Shown here: positions 10,641-22,224 of the stretch, one piece after another
How the letters are laid out: every line of letters starts with the position of its first letter
How positions within the stretch are numbered: the stretch's first letter is position 1
Assembly: GCA_016271365.2 (NCBI GenBank)
Contig: CM057453.1
Location: forward strand, 1,093,888,501-1,093,952,500
Direction of reading: 5' to 3'
Length of the DNA stretch: 64,000 nucleotides
From: Neoceratodus forsteri
Lineage: Eukaryota; Chordata; Ceratodontiformes; Ceratodontidae
Made by a program: the position numbers and the translations under genes
Notes under the pieces: generated by a model
Database searches by the model: none
What the model was told of the DNA's origin: nothing
Seen by the model: only the letters and a program-made list of their open reading frames with translations

Positions 10641-12797
10641 GCCGCTCAGGTGCCAGACTGTGAGGTGCAGGGATTGAAGGTTCGAATGGAATACCTTCCC
10701 CTGGTTCAATATCAGGTTCGGGTGTGTGCAAAGCCGCTTTGGGGGCCTGCAGCTGAGGCTGAAGAGATCGTGATACCAGAACTGGCGCGGCCAATCTGGG
10801 GCTATCAAGATCACCTTCGCCTTGTCCCTCCTCACCTTTGGTAACACCTTGTGGATCAAGGGAAATGGAGGGAAGGCGTAGAGGAGGCCTGGGGTCCATG
10901 GGCTTGAGAAGGCATCCCCCTGCAGCGAGCCCTGCCGAGGGGGTTGGGCATAGTACAGCCTCAGCTTGGTGTTTTCCTTGGAGGCAAACGGGTCCACCAA
11001 CGGTTTGCCCCAATGGGTGAACAGACTGTAAGCTACCTCTGGATGGAGAGACCACTCATGGGATGTCTGGCCTAGGCGGCTGAGAGCATCTGCCAGCTGG
11101 TTCGAGGATCCTGCCACATGGATGGCTAGGAGATCTGCCTCCAGATGGCTTACGAGGGCCCAGATGTGGAGCTCCTCCTTGCACAGCAGAAGTGAGTGCG
11201 TACCACCCTGTTTGTTGAGGTAGTACATGGTTGTGGTATTGTCCGTCTGGACTTGAACCATTTGACCCCGGAGCTGAGGAGCGAAAGCTGACCATGCCAG
11301 TCTGACTGCTCTGAGCTCCAACAGGTTGATGTGGCATCGGGACTCCTCGGGGGTCCAGAACCCGTGGTCCCTGTTGTCCTCCATGTAGGCTCCCCAGTCC
11401 ATGAGAGGCATCGGTCGTAAGGACGACAGTCTGCTTGGGGCGGACAAACTGGATCCCTTCCTGCAATCGGACTGGGGCGGTCCACCATTGGAGAGCGTCC
11501 CACATCTTCCGGGTTACAGCGATCAGCTAGTCAAAATGACCATATCGCTGAGTCCACTGCGCGGCCAGCTCCCATTGGAAGGGGTGCATGTGCCACCGGT
11601 CCCAACGGACCACGAAGGTGCACGCCGCCGTGTAGCCCAGAAGGCTCAAAGTCCGGGCAGGGCGCAAGTTCCCAACCAGAAATGATCGGGCAAAGGAGGA
11701 GTGAACCTCCGCCCTGTCCGCCGGGAGCCGAGCTCTGGCTTGACAAGAGTCGAGCTCTGCCTCAGTGAAGCCCATCACCTGAGAGGGCACGAGTTCAGAC
11801 TTGGCCTCGTTGCTCAGGAGGCCGAGTTGGGAGCAGGTTCGAAGAGTCAGATCCCTGGACCTCTCCACCTCCTGAAGGGAGGCTCCTGCCAGGAACCAGT
11901 TGTCGAGATAAGGTTAGATTCTGACTCCTCGATGCCGAAGGTGGGCTGCCACCACTGCAATGCACTTGGTGAAGACCCATGGGGCCGATGACTGACAGGC
12001 CTGGCTCGGAACTCATACAGGGTCCTCTCGACCCTGACTGGGAGGAACTGCTGGTGGGATGGACGGATTGGGACATGAAAGAACACGTCCTGTAGATCCA
12101 ATGAACAGAACCACATGTTTCGCTCCAGGGATGGTATGATCTGGTTCAGAGTTACCATCCGGAAGGTGCGAGACCTGATATATTGATTCAGGTTGTGGAG
12201 GTCTAGGATGGGGTGCCAACCCCCCATCCACTTGGGCACCAGGAAGTACCTGGAAATGAAGCCTGGGTCTGTAGGAGGATTCTGCACTGGAGCTACTGCC
12301 TCCTTGCGGAGGAGCTGAGCTACATCATCTCGAAGAGCCGGCTGAGTGCAAGCTGAGATCCTTTCCTCCTGAGGGGCACAGGCTCGGCTGGGAGGGTACT
12401 GCTTGAACTCTAGAGGCAGTCCCTGGCCGACCACTTCAAGAACCCACCTGTCTGAAGTGATATCAGACCAGGCGGAAAGAATATGGTGAGCTGCCCCCAT
12501 GGGAGGACCGAGAGCTGGTGTGACGGGTGAAGGGGTGGCGACCCCCAACCCGTCACTGAGCAGGCTTAGAAGAGGAGGAGGCTCCTGGACCTGCACCTCG
12601 GCCTCCTTTACGGGGCAGTTGAGGACCCTGCTTGGGCCACAGGCACCAAGCTTGAGCCTGCTGCTGCTGATGCTGCTAACCTCCTTGATAGGAGGGCTGC
12701 CTGATTGCAGGGGAAGAGTGCTGAAATGGCTTCTTCTTTCTCTTCTGCTGGTTCCTGCTTGAAGAACCCTTCGCAGAAGTAGCATCCAAGGTGGCAC
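10638..12797 (-). pseudogene. DIRS B reverse transcriptase / RNase H / methyltransferase-like
   Basis: Polyprotein with RT (11530-12797): SRYFLVPKWMGGWHPILDL, FRMVTLNQIIPSLERNMW and SLDLQDVFFHVPI (motif A Asp). The active-site box reads YLDN (11899-11910) instead of YLDD, losing the second Asp. RNase H sits in an open frame from 11447: DWGAYME, CHINLLELRAV (Glu residue 44), QTDNTTTMYYLNKQGG (Asp 69) and LADALSRL (Asp 120). A methyltransferase-like segment follows: DPFASKENTK (from residue 152), LYAFPPFPLI and KVILIAPDWPRQFWY. Frameshifts separate the RT and RNase H frames. The RT frame overlaps gag by about 120 bp, the arrangement expected of DIRS ORF1/ORF2. Confidence 0.85.
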
Positions 12798-14505
12798 TGG
12801 ACTTCTGTATGCGCTGAAGGTGACTGGCCACTCCTGGACCGAACAAGTCGATGCCTAGGAAGAGCACGTCAACCAATTTATGCTGAGTATCCGCCGGGAA
12901 GAAGGAAAGCCTCAGCCAAGCCTTGCGGCGAGTGGTCACTGCGGCTGCTAAAGAGCGGGCACAGGAATCTCCAATGTCCAGGGCCGTCTGGAGCTGCTGT
13001 TTGGCAACAGCACGGCCCTGATCACGGACTTGCTTGACTGTGGTCTGCATGTCCGTCGGGAGATGGAGGACCTCGTCTAATGACCCAAGGAGGGCATGAG
13101 AGAAGTGTGCCATAACAGCAGAGCTGGCCTGATGAAGGCCTAAGGAAGAGGCCACATAGACCTTACGGGCAGAGTCCATATTTTTGGATCCCTTGTCCGG
13201 GGGTCGGTCAAGTGTCTGCCGAGCTACCAGTACACCTGAACATAGAAGTGGTCACCAAGCTCTCTGCCAAAGAGTGTTCTGTGAACCCTGCCAGGGACCC
13301 CATGGACACCGCATACTTGCGGGCCATGCAGGCAGACAGTGCTGCACAGGAAGCTGGATGCTGCTGAAGCTTGAGGGCCGGGCCAACAGTGGCTTCAGTC
13401 ACTGGAAAGGCCTCCGTGGTGTCTCCCCCTTTGAGGATATCAGTAAGGGCGTACTCCGCCTTTTTCTGGATGGACTCCAGGGGCATTCCGGTGGATTCGG
13501 AGATCAGGCGGAGAATGCCCTGGAAGGAAGAAGGGCCTTCCTCCAACCCTGCCACAGATGACTCATCATCCCTGGGTTGGTGTGCAATCCGGTGACGTCA
13601 GAGTCCGAAGAGTTAGGATACAATGGCCTCCTGCCTAGGTCTCACTCGATTCGCCCAGGGCAGTCGGGGGTGACTGTTATCGACAGACGTCGGGGAAGCC
13701 GTGTGTCTGTGCGGTCCTCTTTCGAGGGAGCCCCTCCCTGAGACTGCTTAGGTGGTGGTTCCACCCGCATCGGTGGAGAGACCGGGATACAGGCTGGCCC
13801 CACGGGGGGTGGAGGAACTGATGATTCCCTGGCGCAAGGATTGGCGCTGGCCTGAGAGGCGGAAGCCAAGTGATGGCCGGGGTAGGCGGCGGAACCTGCT
13901 TCTGCCTGGTCAAAATCAGCTGTTGCCACATGAGGTCTTCATAGCGTCGACTGAGTTTCCGCCGAAGCCTCTCCTCATCCGAGGAGGATGAAGACCTGTG
14001 GCGTTATCTCTTTAGAGCACTTATGGCTGTTCTTCGGCCGTTCAGCCGAAGGGGTTCTGGACTTCGACCGATATCGGGGAGGCCGACTCGTTCGTTTGGG
14101 AGACACCGGGTTCAGTGAAAACCGAGGGCCTGGAACCGGGTGCTGAATGGGGACACCAGCACGCTGGGTCTTCTCGTCAGGAAAGACGAGGACCGGAGTC
14201 CTCTCCAAGGAGTTGTTGGGCTGAGCCGGCGACAAGGGGTCGATGGGGTCGATGACTATCTCTGTCTACCACTTCCTCAGTCCTTTGGGCAGACGGAAGG
14301 TCCGTGAAGGCAGCGGCCGAGGAAGCAGTCTCGACTAAAATAGAGATTGAGTGCTCTTGAGACTCTGACTTTTCTCGGTCCCAAGAGTGTCTTCATCGGG
14401 ACGAAGACTTCGGGTCCTTCTCCCTCTTGCGAGAGCGGGAGGAGTGAGAGCCCGAGGGCACCCCACTCCTGGTGCGGAGAGACTGGCATATACAAGAATG
14501 CAGAG
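12676..14505 (-). pseudogene. DIRS B gag-like protein, 5'-truncated
   Basis: C-terminal gag block in one open frame at 12676-13179: ARKVYVASSLGLHQASSAV, LLGSLDEVLHLPTDMQTT, VAKQQLQTALDIGDSCA, FFPADTQHKLVDVLF, then a basic tail RNQQKRKKKP. Upstream at 13208-13555 is LISESTGMPLESIQKKA with ARKYAVSMGSLAGFTEHS, in another frame. At about 13935 a RRRYEDLMWQQL block matches K and N. The Cys-pair N-terminus is absent. Frameshifted and truncated. Confidence 0.75.
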
Positions 14506-14765
14506 TAAAAATTATTTTACAGTTCCTTATTACCATACCAAATTTGTACAAAATTCCATAACCTTTTTTTCAGTAATACTCTAATAAATTTTCCAGTATT
14601 ATTTTTGGCTGTCCAAAGATGTTCACCTTTAAAACATAACTTAGGAGACATTTGTTGAAAAGCTCTGCTTGTGTTTTTAAATAATTTTTGCTATGCTTTG
14701 TATTTATGTGTTGTAATTCTTATATTGTGTTTGTTTTTGTATTTTGTAAACAGTGGATGTTTGTG
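14506..14765. other. AT-rich spacer
   Basis: About 260 bp of AT-rich sequence between elements B and C with no gene or repeat that I recognise; probably intron. Confidence 0.5.
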
Positions 14766-15233
14766 AAAATGGGATCTTCCTGGACTAAGTCTCCACTACT
14801 CATTCACAATAATGGGACTATGCCAGAGGCGCTAGGACCCCGCAGGAGCCAAACATCTTCTGGAGGGCCGGCACCAGGATAGGACCTCGCATGCGTAGCG
14901 CCGTGAGATGTATAGGCTATCTGTGTCGACCCTCCAACTGCCTCAGTTCTTTTTTTCTTGCTGTCATGTGCACTTCAATGACAGTGTCACTCGCCTGCCG
15001 AGAGTCAAGTCTTCGTCTATATGACAGCAGCTATAGCTGTTCAGTATTCATTTAACTTACTATTTTTAGTGTTCTTTTCTTATTTAAAGAAAATGGGAGA
15101 GAAGGAATACTCATGAGTTGACAAACGAGTAGCGGTGATGTTAGGAGACTTCGTTTGAAAGCTGTGATGGTAGTGGGGCTGTGTCCGGACCACTGCCCTT
15201 TGAAGGGGGTGGGTCCGACAATGGGCAGTCCTG

Positions 15234-15234
<1 letters not shown>

Positions 15235-15294
<60 letters not shown>
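15235..15294. repeat. (GT)n microsatellite, about 30 units
   Basis: Uninterrupted TG dinucleotide run inside the gag region of element C. Confidence 0.98.
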
Positions 15295-15295
<1 letters not shown>

Positions 15296-15299
15296 CAGT

Positions 15300-16671
15300 C
15301 CACCTGAATCACAAAAGTAACGGTTCTGGGACCTGGCTCCACTTAACCTTGAGCTCTTCTTTCTCCTGTTGGTGGAAGAAGAATCGGTACTGCTCATGGT
15401 CGCCCTCTGGTATGTATGCGTGGGGATCATCGGTGGTGGAGAGTGGTAGGCCTGAACAGACTCCGGTGGGTCTCTCTGTCCTCGATGGGGTTCCGCTGAG
15501 CAGTTTCACCTCTGGGCCTCTCTTTTTAGAGCAGGGGGTACGACGTCTGCCCAGTGGACCTGTTTCCAGGGCCTTTGGGCCCCGGCCGGGTCAGTTGGGT
15601 CAGGGTGTGCTGCGATGCCCTCTTTGGTGCCAGCGCCATAGCAGACCCCTCGTGCCTACCCCCTCTCCTTTTTCCCTTCAGGGGCTGGCATGGGTACTGC
15701 TTTCCTTCTCCCCCTTTTTCTTCAGGTCTAGCAGCGGTTCTAGCGTCGTGTGTGGTACTGGTGCCGGAACTGGCACTGTGTCTGGCGCTGAACTTTTTGC
15801 CGATCCAGGTGGTGGCATCTCCAGTGTTCCTGGTCTAGACCTGTGTTTTGGAGGTTATTCTGGGGTAGAAGTGGATCTGGGTGAGTCTCTTCCTAGTCTA
15901 CTTTGTCGAAGATGCAGCGGATGACTCCTTTTTATGGGCTGGAATGCAAGCCTTCTGTATTAGTGTGATGCAAGATCGTTTTTCCAGTTCCTTTCCCTCA
16001 GGGATGTGGGGTCCACTATAACATTTCAGTATGAGTACACCCTGTGGAACACGCTCAGTGCAATGGTCGACAGTCTCCTGGATTCTAGCATTCTATTGCT
16101 AGGGGCTTATAGCCAAATAATCAGCTGAAAGCTTTTATGGACGCCTACGACTCTGCCTCTAGGGCAGCTGCTGTCAGTGGGTGGTCGTCTCCTTGACAGT
16201 ACTCATCTGTTCGGCCCTCTGGTTGAGTTCTGGGGACCACTCAGAACAATCCGGCTGCCATTTAATCAGGCGGTGCCTGTTGCCTCTCGGAGGGATGGGA
16301 CCTTTGACATTCTCGTACATGCAGTCCTTTCAAGGTAAGGCCCAAGTGCCTTTATCAGGAACCAACCCGGCAGAGGACACAGGGCCCCAAAGTGCCCTGT
16401 ACCAACCTCTGTTGATCCAGCCCAGGTCCCACCTTAGCTGTCTGAGGCGGACGCCTCTTGGCGGTAGGAGAGGTGTCTAATTCGGTTTTACAGCCCGTGG
16501 AATTCTATTATAGCAGACATATGGGTCATCAGGATTGTCAGAGGGATACTCTACCAATTTCGCAGATTTCCCCAGATCTTCCACCCAGCTGGCAGCCCAG
16601 TCTGTCCGCCTCTGTCACACTCTCTTGCTTCTGAGATACGGGGCCTCTGCGGGAACTGGGCAGTAGAAGTT
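15300..16671 (+). pseudogene. DIRS C gag-like remnant running into the RT start
   Basis: Highly degraded. At about 16130 an AFMDAYDSASRAAA segment matches the gag block AAYDSIDSVARA of E and CSYDAMDMASRAA of F. At about 16510 IWVIRIVREG matches the RT N-terminal block RWVLQLVQQGYSLEF of L in mixed frames. The last codons before 16672 (AVEV) correspond to the conserved AIEYIPP region. No continuous frame longer than about 100 residues is convincing; 15300-16100 is assigned only by position. Confidence 0.5.
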
Positions 16672-16800
16672 GATCTTACTTCGAGAGGGTTCCTTCAGTT
16701 GGTCATCACATATAGGACTAGCGCCATCTGGCATCTGGGCCACATGGCAGACTTTTCCAGCAATACCTGACGGGGGACCACCCACCCGACGTTACGTGAC

Positions 16801-16862
16801 TGACGTCAACGTGACCCTGTATAGTGGGCAGTCCCCACGCCTGCCCTCCAGTTCTTTCCCGC
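16801..16862 (+). promoter_or_regulatory. DIRS E promoter-like cluster: CRE, TATA-like, initiator-like
   Basis: TGACGTCA at 16801-16808, a degenerate TATAG at 16820, and CAGTTCTTTCCC from 16849, 29 bp after the TATA-like box. Same order and spacing as element D. Confidence 0.5.
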
Positions 16863-16981
16863 TGTTGCCTTGTGTCATTCGCATTGGTAGACTCGCTCAG
16901 TGATCATCGCAGAAAGTTTTTTCCTTCGGTATACCAAATAATTCCTCATATTTTCGAACTGTCCTATGTCTTCTCCGAAGA

Positions 16982-19534
16982 TGTCGGTCGTGTGGCACTC
17001 AAATCCCACATAAAGACGGACACGTGAAGTGCTTGATTTGTTTGGGCCTGGACCATCCTATATCATCCTGCCCGGATTGCCAGCCTTTTAACCAAGCCAT
17101 GCGTAAAAGGAGACAGCAGGCTCTGGAGGCCCATCTCTTGAAGACCCGGCTGGCGTCTAGAGAAACAAATGGAGTATATTTGCAGTTCTTCTTCGTCTTT
17201 CCCTTCAAAACATCGGAAAGAGAAGCACGGGGAGTGGGACCGCTGCACGGAGAGTTTACAGGCTGAAGCTTCTAGGCCCTTGACTAGCAAGGCCTCTTTT
17301 CCAGCCGCTGACTAAGGAGAAATCGGCAGCAGGGGACCCAGGTAAGCCTGGAAAAATCTCCACCGCAGGTAAGTTGGCTGCTGGCTCCTCCAGCCACACC
17401 ACCACAGCCGCTAAGTTGGTACCCGGCTCCTCTGGGGACCGCCTGGCTGCTGGCAAGTCTGCACCCCAGCCTTCGGGGACCAGCTTGGCCTTTGCCATTA
17501 AGTCAGGTGGGGGCTCCTCCCCCTCATGCCTGGCTCCATCTGGTCAGTTGACCGCCTCTGGCGGACGCTCAGACGTGGCTCTCCCATCAGGGCCTAATTG
17601 CAGCACAACTGACGTCTGGATGAGCCCGGGGGAGACTGCCCCTCTCCCCCGCTTGTAGCCCTTTTTCTTCCACTGCTACCCTGGGTGATGACAGTGCGGG
17701 GCCCCTAGATGTTGAACACACTTCTGAGTCCATTCCCCACTCCCCTGATGGTGTCGCTGCAACGGAGGTCCCTCCTCAGCCATCCGGCCTTGCTCCAGAA
17801 TCCTCTCCTATCACTTCTGGCGGGAATGTTCCAGCTCTGGCGCCTGCTCCGGGCAACATCCCTCCGTCTGATCCAGCGCGACCTCTGCATGCGCCAAACC
17901 CTCCGACGATGGTCTCTGAGCCAGGGCCCATTCATCTGCCTCCGCCGCTGGCTGCTGTGCTAGACGACACCCCACCATTGGATCCCGACACCGGCTTCTC
18001 CGGCACAAGATTGAGTGGTGTCAGACCTGCCACCGATTTTTACAACGACAAGCCCTACGTGGGTTCCCCCACTGTCAGGCCTGACGCTGGGTCTTTATTC
18101 GTGACCCTGGACTGTCCCGCATTTCTTCTTGGGGTATCCTGCGGACCATCCTCCTGCTGGTCCCCCTCCAGATTGGAGCGGGGCGGAACAATATTTTCCC
18201 GGATACACTCTGTACCCGGGCTATGGCTGTCCTAGGATACCGGGGCATCATTACCCTCCTCCCACAGTTATCCCTCCTCCTCCACCGGCTCCGGCCCAAC
18301 TGGACTTAAAGATCTTTATTCTGTCTTGGTGGCAGGAGGCGCGCATGGAGTTGGTGACGGACCTAGAGAGCAGACTCTCACCCACCCGCTCTCCTAGGTC
18401 CCCGTCCCAGGGTATTTCGTCCTCTTCTGCCGTTCACATCATGGGACCACACCCAAGGACATAGTCCTCACAGATCTTGGAGACCATTCGGACGCGGGAG
18501 ATGAGGATGACTAATCATCGGAGGAGCCCTCTGATCACGAATCTCAGGTCCCTTAGGGTAAGGTTTCTCCCAAATCCCCTCCGGAGGATCCTTCCTTTTT
18601 GTACCTCCTGAGGTCCATTCAAAGCCTCTTTGACTGGGAGTTGGACGAACAGGATCCAATGCGCCAGAGACTCGCCAAACATCTGGATCTTGAGTCTCTG
18701 TCCCTGATCCCTGTTCCTCCATGGATCGGACCTCACCAAGACCTCACCACCATGGTCTGGCAGATGTCTCACTCAATCCTGGCTGTCCCTAAGAGAGCGG
18801 ACAGGGTCTACCGGGCGTCTGTGGATGCACCTTTCCTTAATCTACATCCGAAGGCAGACTCCGTTGTGATTTCAGCTGCTCATGACTGCTCCTCTGCACC
18901 TAAGCACATGAGCACCTCTCCTCCTGACTAGGAATCTAGGCAGATGGACCAGTTCGGGAAGGAGGTCTTCTCATCGGCCACATGTGTGCTGCCGTCCCTT
19001 AATTATGTGGCCCATATGGTGTCTCACCAGAAAGCTACCTTGACCAGGCTCGAGGCCAGAGTCCGAGCTTTGGACCCCTCTGATTTTAAGGATGAGCTCT
19101 CCAAGGATCTCCGCCTGTCCTGGATCTCTTGCAGGCATGTGTTGCGGGCTGCATACGATTCCATTGATTCTGTAGCTCGTGCCTTGGTGACTGCCATCTT
19201 GCTTCGTCAGGCCTGGCTTCGCATCTCTGGTCTCACCAGCGAGGTCCAGACTGCGATTCAGGATGCCCCCTTTCGGGGCTCAGTGCTTTTTGGTGGAGAC
19301 ACCAAAGATACCATCACTGACCTACAGGACCGAGGTCAGGCCCTGAGGTCAGTGTGGGCCATATACCGATCGGGTGCCCGCAACAGCAGCCGTTTTGGAA
19401 AAGGACCTGGAGGCAGAGGAAGCAAGCCTTTGTGCAGCGCCAGGGCAAGCAGAAGTCCACGGGTACCGCCACTCCTCCCACCTCCAAGAGCCAGAGATGT
19501 TCAGGGGTTCCCCGCCCGTCCTGCCACCTTCTGA
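16982..19534 (+). pseudogene. DIRS E gag-like protein, frameshifted
   Basis: N-terminal Cys pairs: CRSCGTQIPHKDGHVKC, CLICLGLDH and CPDCQPF (from 16982), three CxxC pairs resembling a zinc-binding module. Then a basic segment, a long Ser/Pro-rich middle (17374-18460) and a conserved C-terminal half: AVPKRADRVYRASVDAPFL, PKADSVVISAAHD (18770-18900), a stop at about 18930, then a 196-residue open frame at 18944-19534 with MDQFGKEVFSSATCV, AAYDSIDSVARALV, LTSEVQTAIQDAPFRGSV and ITDLQDRGQALRSV. Several frames, so non-functional. Confidence 0.8.
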
Positions 19535-19564
19535 CTCCCTCGCCCCACCCCCTCCTCAGCCTCA

Positions 19565-21380
19565 GTGCGAGGAGCCTGTGGTGGGGAGGTTTGCTCGCCA
19601 CGTGCAGGAGTGGCAGAGCATTACCTCCACGTGGGTCCTGTAATTGGTGTCCCTAGGTCACACCGTAGAGTTTCTGGAGATTCCTCCAGAGTCTTCTCCA
19701 AAAAGGTTGGCCGATTCTTGAGACCAAGCTCTTATCGTCAGGGAAGAAATTCAAACTGTCTTGCTCAAAGAAGCCATAGAGTGTGTGCCCCCTGGCAAAG
19801 GGGAAGGGGGTTCTACTCCCAGTTTTTCCTGGTTCCAAAAACGACTGGCGACCTGAGACCCATTCTCGACTTGAGCAGTCTCCATTTGTTCGAGTACAAA
19901 AAGTTCCACATGCTGACTCTTCAAAGCCTACTCCCTCTCCTACTAGAGAATGAGTGACTTTGCGCCCTGGATATGCAGGTTGCTTAACTGCACATCCTTA
20001 TCTTCACCAGCCACCGCTGGTTCCTGCGATTTTGTTTCCAGGGGGAGCACTTCCAGTTTCGGGTCCTCCCCTCTGGCCTTTCTTCGGCACCTTGAGGTTT
20101 TACCAAGTGCCTTGCGGTGGTGGCGGTTTTCCCTTACCTGGACGATTGGCTGATTTCAGCCTCGTCCAGGGAAGCACTCTCTCTGACTTCTATTCTGGAC
20201 TTATTTTCCAGACTGGGGAATATTGTCAATATCCCCAGGTCATCCCTTGTCCCAGACCTAGAGACTACAGTTCATTGGGGTGGTCTTGGATACTATTCAA
20301 AGCAAAGCCTTCCTTCCCCCAGACAAGATGGAAACCCTTATCTGTCAGGCTTCCTTAGTGGCCTCGTCCAGGAACATTCCGGCCTGGGAGATCCTCAGAT
20401 TGCTCGGCCTGATGGCGGCTTCCATCACAACCGTTCCCCTGGCAAGACTTCACATGAGAAACCTCTCAGTGGTCCTTGCAGGTGCAATGAGATCAACTCC
20501 TGGATGACCTAGATCATCCTGTTCACAGAGACCTGAACTGGTGGATGGATCCCTGCAGTCTTTTCTTGGGTCTCCCCTTCAGGAGGCCAACCCCGTTGGT
20601 GTTTTTGACTACAGATGCCTCGAATTTGGGATGGGGTGCACATTTAGGGGAACTCCAAGCTCAGGCTCTGGTCCTGCTTGGAGATGTCTTTGCACATCAA
20701 TGTCTTGGAAATGAGAGCGGTCTTGTACGCTTTTCAAGCGTTCCAGACTCTTCTTGCCCGGGGATCACTGCTTGTCCAGATGGACAATATGTCGGTAGTC
20801 TGGTACATCAGCAAACAAGGGGGAACGTGCTTGTACCCCCTTTGCAGGGAGGTGATGAGTGTGGTACTGGGCAGTCCAGCACGATCTGTTGTTAATAGCC
20901 ATGCATGTTCCAGGAGTTCAAAACGTCCTGGCGGACAGTCTCAGCAGGTCTCAGACCCTCAGTCACGAATGGGAACTAAGTCAGGAAGTGGCAGAGTCTC
21001 TCTTCCTAAGGTGGGGGCATCCGGAACTAGACCTGTTCGCCTCCCACTACAATGCGAAACTTCAGTTTTTGCTCGCTCGTTCCAGGGCATGGTGCTTTCT
21101 GGCACGATGCACTGTCTGTCTCTTGGACAGGGAAATTTTTGTATGCCTTCCCTCCGTTTCTCATTCTCCAGAGGGTTCTACTCAAGCTCCAGGCAGAGAA
21201 GTCATGAGTGATTCTCATCGTCCCCCTCTGGCCAAGACAGATGAGGTTCCCGCTTCTGCAGCAGTTAGCAGAGGAACCACCATTTCCACTACGTTGACAC
21301 ACGACCTTTTGACACAGAATCCGGGTCGGCTCGTGCATCCGGGACTCCGGACCCTGCATCTGCATGCGTGGCTCCTGTAG
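19565..21380 (+). pseudogene. DIRS E reverse transcriptase / RNase H / methyltransferase-like
   Basis: RT: QFFLVPKTTGDLRPILDL (about 19823-19876), frame break at a TGA after PLLLENE, then VFPYLDDWLISA with an intact YLDD box (20135-20146). RNase H: LTTDASNLGWGAHLGEL (about 20608), LHINVLEMRAVLYAF (20690), QMDNMSVVWYISKQGG, and HVPGVQNVLADSLSRSQ in the frame starting 20859. The methyltransferase-like segment begins ELDLFASHYNAKLQFLLARS (21030). At least four frame changes. RT motif A is visible only as fragments. Confidence 0.85.
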
Positions 21381-21394
21381 ATATAGTGATCTCT

Positions 21395-21971
21395 CGCTTC
21401 AGTGTCTCCACTCGAGTCGCTCAAGTCCTTGTTGAGGCTAGGAAGCCTTCTACCCGCTCTACTTATACTACGAAGTGGAAGTGTTTTTCCATTTGGGCGG
21501 CTTCCAAAGATTGGAACCCTTTTTCCTGATCTGCCCCGCAAGTCATGGAATACCTCTTCCATCTTTCAGATTTGGGCCTTTCTTACTCATCTTTGAAGGT
21601 CCACCTCTCCATTGTCTTGGCGTACCATGAGCTGGTGGATGGCAAAGCCATGGCTCAGTTGGAAGTCTCCAGAACCTTTCTGAAAAGGATTCTTCATCTG
21701 AACACCCCCATCCACAGCCCTGCCTAACCTTGGTATTTAAATGTTGTTTGGGAAGCTCACTCTCCCAACTTTTGAACCAGCGATGAGCTGTGATTTATGC
21801 TTCCTGTCTTGGAAAGCGTCATTTTTAGTTGCGGTTACTTCTGCTCGAAGGATTTCAGAGCTTCAGGCTCTAGTGTGTAAAGAGCCTTATTTAATTTTCC
21901 ACAGGGACCGAGCGGTCCTAAGGACAAATCCTAAGATCTGTCTTCGAGGGTGGAGCTCTTGCGGCAGGTAA
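21395..21971 (+). pseudogene. DIRS E tyrosine recombinase, fused to repeat-encoded tail
   Basis: N-terminal part ARKPSTRSTYTTKWKCFS (about 21440), then EYLFHLSDLGLSYSSLKVHL and LEVSRTFLKRILHL (21545-21727). After a frame change comes LTLPTFEPAMSCDLCFLSW, FLVAVTSARRISELQALVC (first catalytic Arg), LIFHRDRAVLRTNPK. At that codon (21934) the host sequence ends and the frame continues into the 5' repeat of element F as ICLRGWSSCGR, then stop at 21971. The catalytic HxxR and Tyr are missing, so it cannot be an active recombinase. Confidence 0.85.
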
Positions 21972-22082
21972 TACCATTAGGACTGAAGCCGGCAGGCGTC
22001 AGGACCCCACGGAAAGTTTGTAGCTAGCAGTCTGAGGCAGGGGACCGCCCCCGACGTCGGCTACACCTGACATCAGATGTGG

Positions 22083-22125
22083 TATAAAGGGGGTGGTCCC
22101 TTGGTGCCATCCCAGTTCTTTTCCC
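22083..22125 (+). promoter_or_regulatory. DIRS F TATA box and initiator-like motif
   Basis: TATAAAGGGGG from 22083 and CAGTTCTTTTCCCGC from 22113, 30 bp apart. Equivalent pairs: J 47992/48022 and, degenerate, L about 52795/52822. The upstream CRE-like site is decayed (TGACATCA at about 22069). Confidence 0.55.
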
Positions 22126-22224
22126 GCGGTCGACCCGCGTAGTTTGGCTCCTCGGACGTCTTCCTTAGCAGTCGACAGCTATTGAACGTCAGAATTCTTC
22201 AAAATCCTTTTTTCAACGCCTCGT

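Larger units (their letters stand above)
9521..14505 (-). mobile_element. DIRS element B, minus strand, both ends truncated
   Basis: The only minus-strand DIRS copy in the window. From right to left it contains gag (12676-14500), RT/RNH/MT (10638-12797) and recombinase (9615-10640). It belongs to the A/K subfamily; its 3' end (9521-9600) matches 2180-2240 of A but stops at the CTAG where A continues into the inverted-repeat block. The gag N-terminus and 5' repeat are missing. Confidence 0.9.
14766..16671 (+). mobile_element. DIRS element C, 5' part
   Basis: Begins with a terminal repeat (14766-14950) that is the inverted counterpart of the 3' end of element H: TCACAATAATGGGACTA, ACCCCGCAGGAGCC and TATAGGCTATCT occur in both in the expected opposite orientation. 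Gag remnants and the start of the RT region follow. It ends exactly where element E begins (16672). C and H may be two ends of one element or two members of one subfamily. Confidence 0.7.
16672..21934 (+). mobile_element. DIRS element E, 3'-truncated inside the recombinase
   Basis: Starts GATCTTACTTCGAGAGGG and shares its leader with element D. Carries gag, RT, RNH, MT-like and the N-terminal two thirds of the recombinase, then stops at codon NPK where element F begins (21935). The catalytic His/Arg/Tyr region and 3' repeat are not found downstream. Confidence 0.9.

Noticed and set aside
12499..14235. Plus-strand open frames in this region
   Set aside because: They are antisense shadows of gag of element B, which matches other gag copies on the minus strand.
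15181..15924. 247-residue plus-strand open frame containing a long Cys-Val repeat
   Set aside because: The Cys-Val run is only the (GT)n microsatellite translated; flanks are decayed gag of element C.
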